Positions 58,640-64,000 of a stretch of DNA of 64,000 nt are shown here, piece after piece (position 1 is the stretch's first letter; each line of letters starts with the position of its first letter). This DNA is from Amyelois transitella (Eukaryota; Arthropoda; Insecta; Lepidoptera; Pyralidae). Made by a program: the position numbers and the translations under genes. The DNA is taken from contig NC_083507.1 in the NCBI RefSeq assembly GCF_032362555.1, positions 3,103,001-3,167,000 of the forward strand, given 5' to 3'. Below the pieces are notes generated by a model that was given only the letters and a program-made list of their open reading frames with translations, was not told the DNA's origin and ran no database searches.

Positions 58640-59304
58640 TTGCCTAAATATTTGATACATTGTTCCAATATATTAAATCTGACTACGCAACCTCATTATT
58701 AATTGATATTTATTCAAATTACTTAAGTATCTTTTTTTAGATGACTACCTAATCTCTTCGACGATACTTATCTCTGTCACAATGGTCATGGATTGGCTAT
58801 AGGATAGCCTATGATATTGAAGACGTCGTTGAAGAAAATGCTATAGTGCAGTTTGTTACCGCTTCTTCTGCAATGACGCTTTAGAAGCGGCAGTAAACTT
58901 ACTTTAAAGTAATTTATTTAACGTCAACCAATGTTGTGAAACCAAAAGATTTTACAATTATCAAATGATGTTTATATGTCTCATAATAATGAATACAAAA
59001 CTTTGAATTTGTATACTAAGAGCGACTATAATATTTGTTTTTTCCTATCAAGATCCTGTCATCAAAGGAACGGTCGCTGTGGCATTTTAATTTAACGTAT
59101 GGGGAATCACGAACATGTTTGAATGTCGCTATTTCATAAAATAGTTATATCCCGTTTTAGTCGGCTCTGTGCATTGTGCGTTTTATTTTCCATAGCACAA
59201 TTATTATATTTCTAGAGACTGCATGAATTATGGTTTGTCATAACAATTCCAAGTAATATCTAAGTGCTGCGGCGTCTTTAGAACACGGCATTCATAGCCG
59301 ATGC

Positions 59305-59640
59305 TCTGGTCACACTTGCGATTCAATGCGATGCGATGCGATGCGACGCGACGCTTTGCGTCCAAAAAAAACTGGACTGTCGACTCTGTAACCAGCGTTA
59401 CCTATAGTTGTCTTTGTGTCGTATGGTTTCGGGTTCTTAATCCGGTTAGGTCAAGATGGAAAATTATAATTTTCATATTGACCTGCGCCTTGGATGTTGA
59501 GCAAATAAAGTATAGTAACTATCGTTGAGTTACTATCCATTAATACTTTACACATGTCTCGAATTTACTTTGAGCCAAAAAAATACATATCCATAAAAAG
59601 TAACTTGATCGCGACGCATCGTATCTCAAGTGAGTTCGAA
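59305..59640. repeat. Possible inverted-repeat element with GCGAT microsatellite
   Basis: 'gctctggtcacacttgcgat' then (gcgat)n at about 59324-59352; near 59612-59640 'gcgacgcatcgtatctcaag' looks like a worn inverted partner. Confidence 0.35.
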
Positions 59641-59862
59641 AATAAAGGGCCATATCTATTACAATTATATAACGTTTCCGCTACATGAATTGTTTTTTAA
59701 TTGTGATGACTACTGAGTAGGTAGGTACAGATAAACATATCTGCAATCAAAATGTCAACAGAAACACAATGTATTGTAGAAAAATACAGTTATTTATAGT
59801 TATAGTAGTTAAATAAAGTTATTACAAAAACTCAAAATCTAAAGCAGTAAATGTCTGCAGAA

Positions 59863-59935
59863 ATCGTGGCAAGAAGAAAGCTTTAATCTCTGACTACCCC
59901 ACTAGGAAAGAGAGGCGTGATCATACGTATTTATG
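59863..59935 (+). repeat. RTE-type tail
   Basis: 'aatctctgactaccccacta', 'gaaagagaggcgtgatcata', then 'cgtatttatgt'; worn complement of the RTE 3' end. Confidence 0.5.
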
Positions 59936-61229
59936 TACAAAAACGGACTGAATAACATGCACTTTTCGAATCCAAAAAAAAAAAGGTTTTCAAAAAGGTC
60001 TGCATCCTTCTACTCGCCGCTATGACTTCACACTTCTTAAGCTTCACCCACATTAAATAATTCTCTCTTCATACACGTTCACTATTAAATTTATTTTATA
60101 AATGAGCTATCATTAAATAAAGCACTCATATAAAACATAGTTACGTGCTAAATTGGAATATATTTTAGTTGATAAGTACCTACAGTACAATTTGTTTTTA
60201 ATGTAAATTTTGTCGGGACGGGTCTATTTAATTAATAAGGGTAATGTGTAGTTTAATTAGACTTAGCCGCACCTTCTGTCACCTCACCTATCTAATTATG
60301 GAAGCATACGTACGAACAGCAGAATCAGATATACATAGATACATTAGGTTTCCTTTATAGGGTGTCTTATTCGACTTCGTTCCTGTTTATTCAGCTTCGT
60401 TTCTTTTTGAAACTACCATAGACTCTATTTTGACTTATGAAGTTAGACGGCTAACCGATTCTCTGACGGCGAGAGAAAACATCTTGAAAAAACCTGAATA
60501 TTTTGGCGTCTAGACATGTTTCCAGATTGGTGAGGATAGGCTTGCAAGGTCGCTGAGGTCAATATCGGGTTACTTATTAATAACTTTTTAATGTACATAT
60601 TTGTACCTTGTTAAATCAAATTAATTGGCATTGGCAGAACGCGAGTTCTTGAAAATCGAACACGGTGTTTGGCGCCTCTATATTACGGTATGTTCATTTT
60701 TTTGCCTGTTTTTAAATGGATTTAGCAGGTAATGGGAAATCGTGTTCTTCTGTTAATGCGATAATGATTTGTAACGATTAACCCCACCCTGAATTATAGT
60801 GGACGTGGTATTGATTTAATTATTATTTATTTCCATTCGCAACTGATTAATTGCTACAGTCATGGATAATAGACAATATGAGGTAAGACCTGGACAGTCA
60901 TAAAGTTATTATTTGTACAAAATTGCACATCTTTCTTGTCACTATTTAATTTTTATTGTTGAATATTTAATACTCTTTTACTATCAAAATTACGATAAAT
61001 GACACTTATGAAGTTGTTTTGAGTTGAGAGTACCATGTGGGTGCTGGAACTGCCGACTGTCAGAATGATGTCACATCCTCATCTAACACACATTAAATCC
61101 TACGCTCATCTATCGGGACTTAGTGGGAATTACTGTCGCTTTTATTAGGTTGGCTATCTCTGAATCTCAGCTACATCTAGCTAAAAGGTGCCTTTGAGCC
61201 TGGTGATATATGTCGGTTTTGTAACGGAT

Positions 61230-61330
61230 AAAGTAGTGGAGGTTGGTGTGCCTTGTGGTTCCCATCACTTTAGAATGAGACCACTCTTTCCCATGAATGT
61301 AGTAAAAGGTGGCGATTCAGTACTTTCACC
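61230..61330 (+). repeat. Worn family A repeat, 5' part
   Basis: 'gtgccttgtggttcccatca', 'gagaccactctttcccatga' and 'atgtagtaaaaggtggcga' follow the family's 5' order. Confidence 0.45.
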
Positions 61331-62380
61331 TTTTACACCGATGTGTTACCATGATCGATCCAATAAGGTTTAGGTTTTATGGCCGAAGGTATACCCCGGG
61401 CTCCTCTCTCGATGTCGATGTTGGGGATTCAACCGGGCAAGTTAGGAGGAAGAAAAATAAGTTTTTGCTTACAACGTACTTACCCTTACAGGGCTCGCTG
61501 CAATACAGTTTAAAAAATAGCTGTGATTTGGGTGCGGTTTCAACATTACGTACGTAAGAGCTAGTTTTATTAGAACAATTTTGTAAGTATCTATAACATT
61601 TGGAAAATAATATTTACTAATAACTGGATAAGGCTTAAAATAACTTACACTTTTAAGCGACATAGCCTGATGGTTCAATTTGTAAAGGTAAACATAAAAA
61701 ATATTTTTAAATTGCTTTAAAAAGTTTTGTTCGTATTTAGTAACTTAGATTCAGTACTACGATTCTGCTAAAGTTTACTTGGTGTTTAAAAGCCACCTGG
61801 TAACGGTAGGTACCTAGTTGATACACTGATTATAATAGTACAAAGTCTAGGCATAATGTACAATGTTAACATGCGATTGTGTGCTTGAGAACATGTTTCT
61901 GATTAAATCGTCGATCGACACGGCAATACCTCTAGTTCGGATATAATTTCGGAGCCATTTTCGACTCTATTCTATAGGTTTTAAGAAGACATTATTTCAG
62001 CCGTACCTCTGTATAATTACTGCTTCCGTCCTTATTCTGTTGTTGAGATCTCACCTTCGACGGACAAGCATTTTTTACAACGACAGAAAATATCGCAAAA
62101 AAATCGCAACACAATTGTTATTTTGAATGAATCACTACCACTGGGTGCCTACTCATTTCCTCTTTATTTATCTTTTAAATACTAATTTATCAAAGAAAAC
62201 ATTCTCGATATAAATTCCTGAGATTAAATAAAATAATACTATTAATCTATTTTGATTAGTAATTTCAACCATTTTAAAGTTTTCTTAGTTGTGTAGGTAG
62301 CTGCAGCCGTGGAGGGCGAAGTTCGCTAGCATTGCTCTCTCTATAACGAGATAATTATATAAATGTAATCTACGAAATAC

Positions 62381-62430
62381 AGCTGAACGTGGCTGAAATC
62401 TTTTCAAGTCTGTTGTGCTCTGTCTCTGCA
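62381..62430 (+). repeat. Family A fragment
   Basis: 'cagctgaacgtggctgaaat' then 'cttttcaagtctgttgtgct'. Confidence 0.55.
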
Positions 62431-63737
62431 ATATATATTGAACAAAATTTCATGTTTGTTTTGACAGTAAAACAACAATGTGGCGAAAGGTTTGCTTTTG
62501 TTTAATGCATATTCCATATCTCATTCACATCATCCATAAATATAGGTAGAGACTATTCTTTTCAAATGGAAAAATATAGTTTCTGCCCACCCTGCTGGGA
62601 AAGAATTGTAGTACATAATACAGATGAGAGAGGTTTGCTGAACCCTTAGAAATATTAACTTTTCCCTGTATAAGTGTGTACGTCGCACTAAATATGCATC
62701 TTAACTATACAGACAGTTAGGAATTTCCAGATTTAATGGGAAATCCAGTATCAAAAGGCAAAAAGTGAATCTCGTTTTTTCTGAATGCAATTTTGTTGTT
62801 ATACCATGCGTTTAAGTTATAAAATTAGACATTTCGTCGTGTAAATTGCGAAGTCTCGAATATGCCAGTGATGTGCCTTTACCATTAGTACTTCATTATC
62901 TACGCCAGCAGTCATATATATTTTTTGTCTATTAGTTTTATTAGTGTGAACTGCATTTAGATATACATTGTCCAATCTTCTTTCCAAAACCGCAAGCAAA
63001 TATCTGTTCAAGAATTTAAAATTTACAGTAATTTTAATGTTGCTCTGCTAGTTTTTAGAACTTTTTTTAAAACAATCATAAAAATAAACGGTTTGTTTAT
63101 TAGATTAGTATAAATTGGTCTTTCATTAATTGCCGTGAAGATTTTAATTAATTAAACCGGCAATTAGTCACGAATGGTCACCGCGAAGGAATGGTATAAT
63201 TTGTTTCTAACAAGTCTTACAAGAATGCAAAAATATAGGTATTGACGTAGACACATAGGTTATTTCATTGTGTGTTAATCTAGATTATTTCATTTGCAAT
63301 TTTTAGATGCATTGTAGAAAAATATTAATATGAACGGTTTTTCTTAGAGTTGTACTTCAATTTTTATACCTCATCACAAAATGCTTAGGTATAAGGCTGA
63401 ACAACTTTTAAAGCGTAATAACTATATTTACATGAAAATAAATTAAAGTCTAAATGTACCATAATGGTTCTCCGTCAAGTGTTCCAGTTTTCGAAAACAT
63501 TTATAGCCTATATGTTTCCTAGGCCTAATAGTTAAATAACACAAGCGTTTCATTTGAATCCGTCCGATAGTAGTTCGGGAGAAGAGTTTTTCTAATTGTT
63601 ACTACCAATATAAAAAAGGATAGACTTCTATTTATTTATTTAAACTTCATTGCACAAAATACAATTGTATAGCACAATTGGCGAACTTAATGCGAAAAGT
63701 ATTATCTACCAGTCAACCATATATACTTCTGCTATCT

Positions 63738-63912
63738 TTTCCATGGATGTCGTAAAAGGCGACTAATGGAAAGGCATATAAACTTGGGATTCTTCTTTTA
63801 GGCGATGGGCTAGCAACCTGTTACTATTTGAATCGCAATTCTATCATTAAACCAAACAGTTAAACGTGGCCTTTCAGTCTTTTCAAGACTCTTGGCTCTG
63901 ACTATCCCGCAT
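63738..63912 (+). repeat. SINE-like repeat, family A
   Basis: 'ttttccatggatgtcgtaaa', 'gcgatgggctagcaacctgt', 'aacgtggcctttcagtcttt', 'actatcccgca'. Nearly complete but lacks the (TATG) tail. Confidence 0.85.
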
Positions 63913-64000
63913 AGAATTTTTTTTACTGTTTTATTACAATACATTGTTTACACGTTATTCATACACACATCTACGCTATTCATCAATGTTATGTGTAACT

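Larger units (their letters stand above)
58700..63737. other. Intergenic DNA with scattered repeats
   Basis: No supported gene. Recognisable items are listed separately (59305, 59863, 61230, 62381). Confidence 0.4.

Noticed and set aside
58219..58668. Opposed 149- and 95-codon frames
   Set aside because: No recognised motif, codon bias or splice signal; probably an old repeat.

Overview
The window is insect nuclear DNA, almost certainly from a moth or butterfly (Lepidoptera). It is AT-rich, its genes are split by introns, its conserved proteins are insect-like, and it is full of short interspersed repeats typical of Lepidoptera: a family ending in 'tcacgtctatatcccttgcggggtagacagagcc' plus a (CATA)n/(TATG)n tail, Helitron-like pieces ending in CTAGT, mariner, copia and R1/RTE-type elements. 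No CRISPR array, operon or prokaryote-style system is present. Most coding calls below are hand-built splice models. In every multi-exon model the GT/AG sites and reading-frame phases agree.

Layout. (1) 1-20.8 kb: the 5' half of a Rabgap1-type Rab GTPase-activating protein on the minus strand, seven exons, running off the left edge before its TBC domain. Its introns hold an intact mariner (1.5-2.8 kb), a Helitron-like piece with a 206-bp tandem duplication (2.9-3.5 kb), a decayed second mariner (12.8-13.8 kb), many SINE-like copies, and a complete two-exon gene on the opposite strand for a secreted Asn/Gly-rich, Kazal-like protein (3.6-6.0 kb). (2) 22.5-27 kb, plus strand: a four-exon small coiled-coil protein (possibly the kinetochore protein Dsn1) and a COMM-domain protein (Commd8-like). 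(3) 28.9-45.2 kb, minus strand: Sin1 (MAPKAP1), a TORC2 subunit, complete in seven exons. Its 13-kb first intron is a nest of transposons: a long perfect-looking hairpin, a LINE split by an RTE insertion, and a nearly pristine copia element whose 3' LTR is split by a 3-kb DNA transposon that itself carries a tRNA-SINE/R1-LINE chimera. (4) 45.8-54.0 kb: two interlocked genes, Dynlt2b (Tctex-type dynein light chain, plus strand) and Smyd4 (SET/MYND/TPR methyltransferase, minus strand). The dynein coding exons lie in the last Smyd4 intron and the last Smyd4 exon lies in the inferred first Dynlt2b intron. (5) 54-64 kb: no supported gene, only scattered repeats and a small cluster of regulatory-looking motifs.

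The genes do not form a pathway. They are housekeeping genes for membrane traffic, COMM/retriever-type sorting, TORC2 signalling, dynein motors and chromatin or protein methylation, packed in divergent, convergent and nested arrangements. The secreted Gly-rich gene is the lineage-specific outlier.
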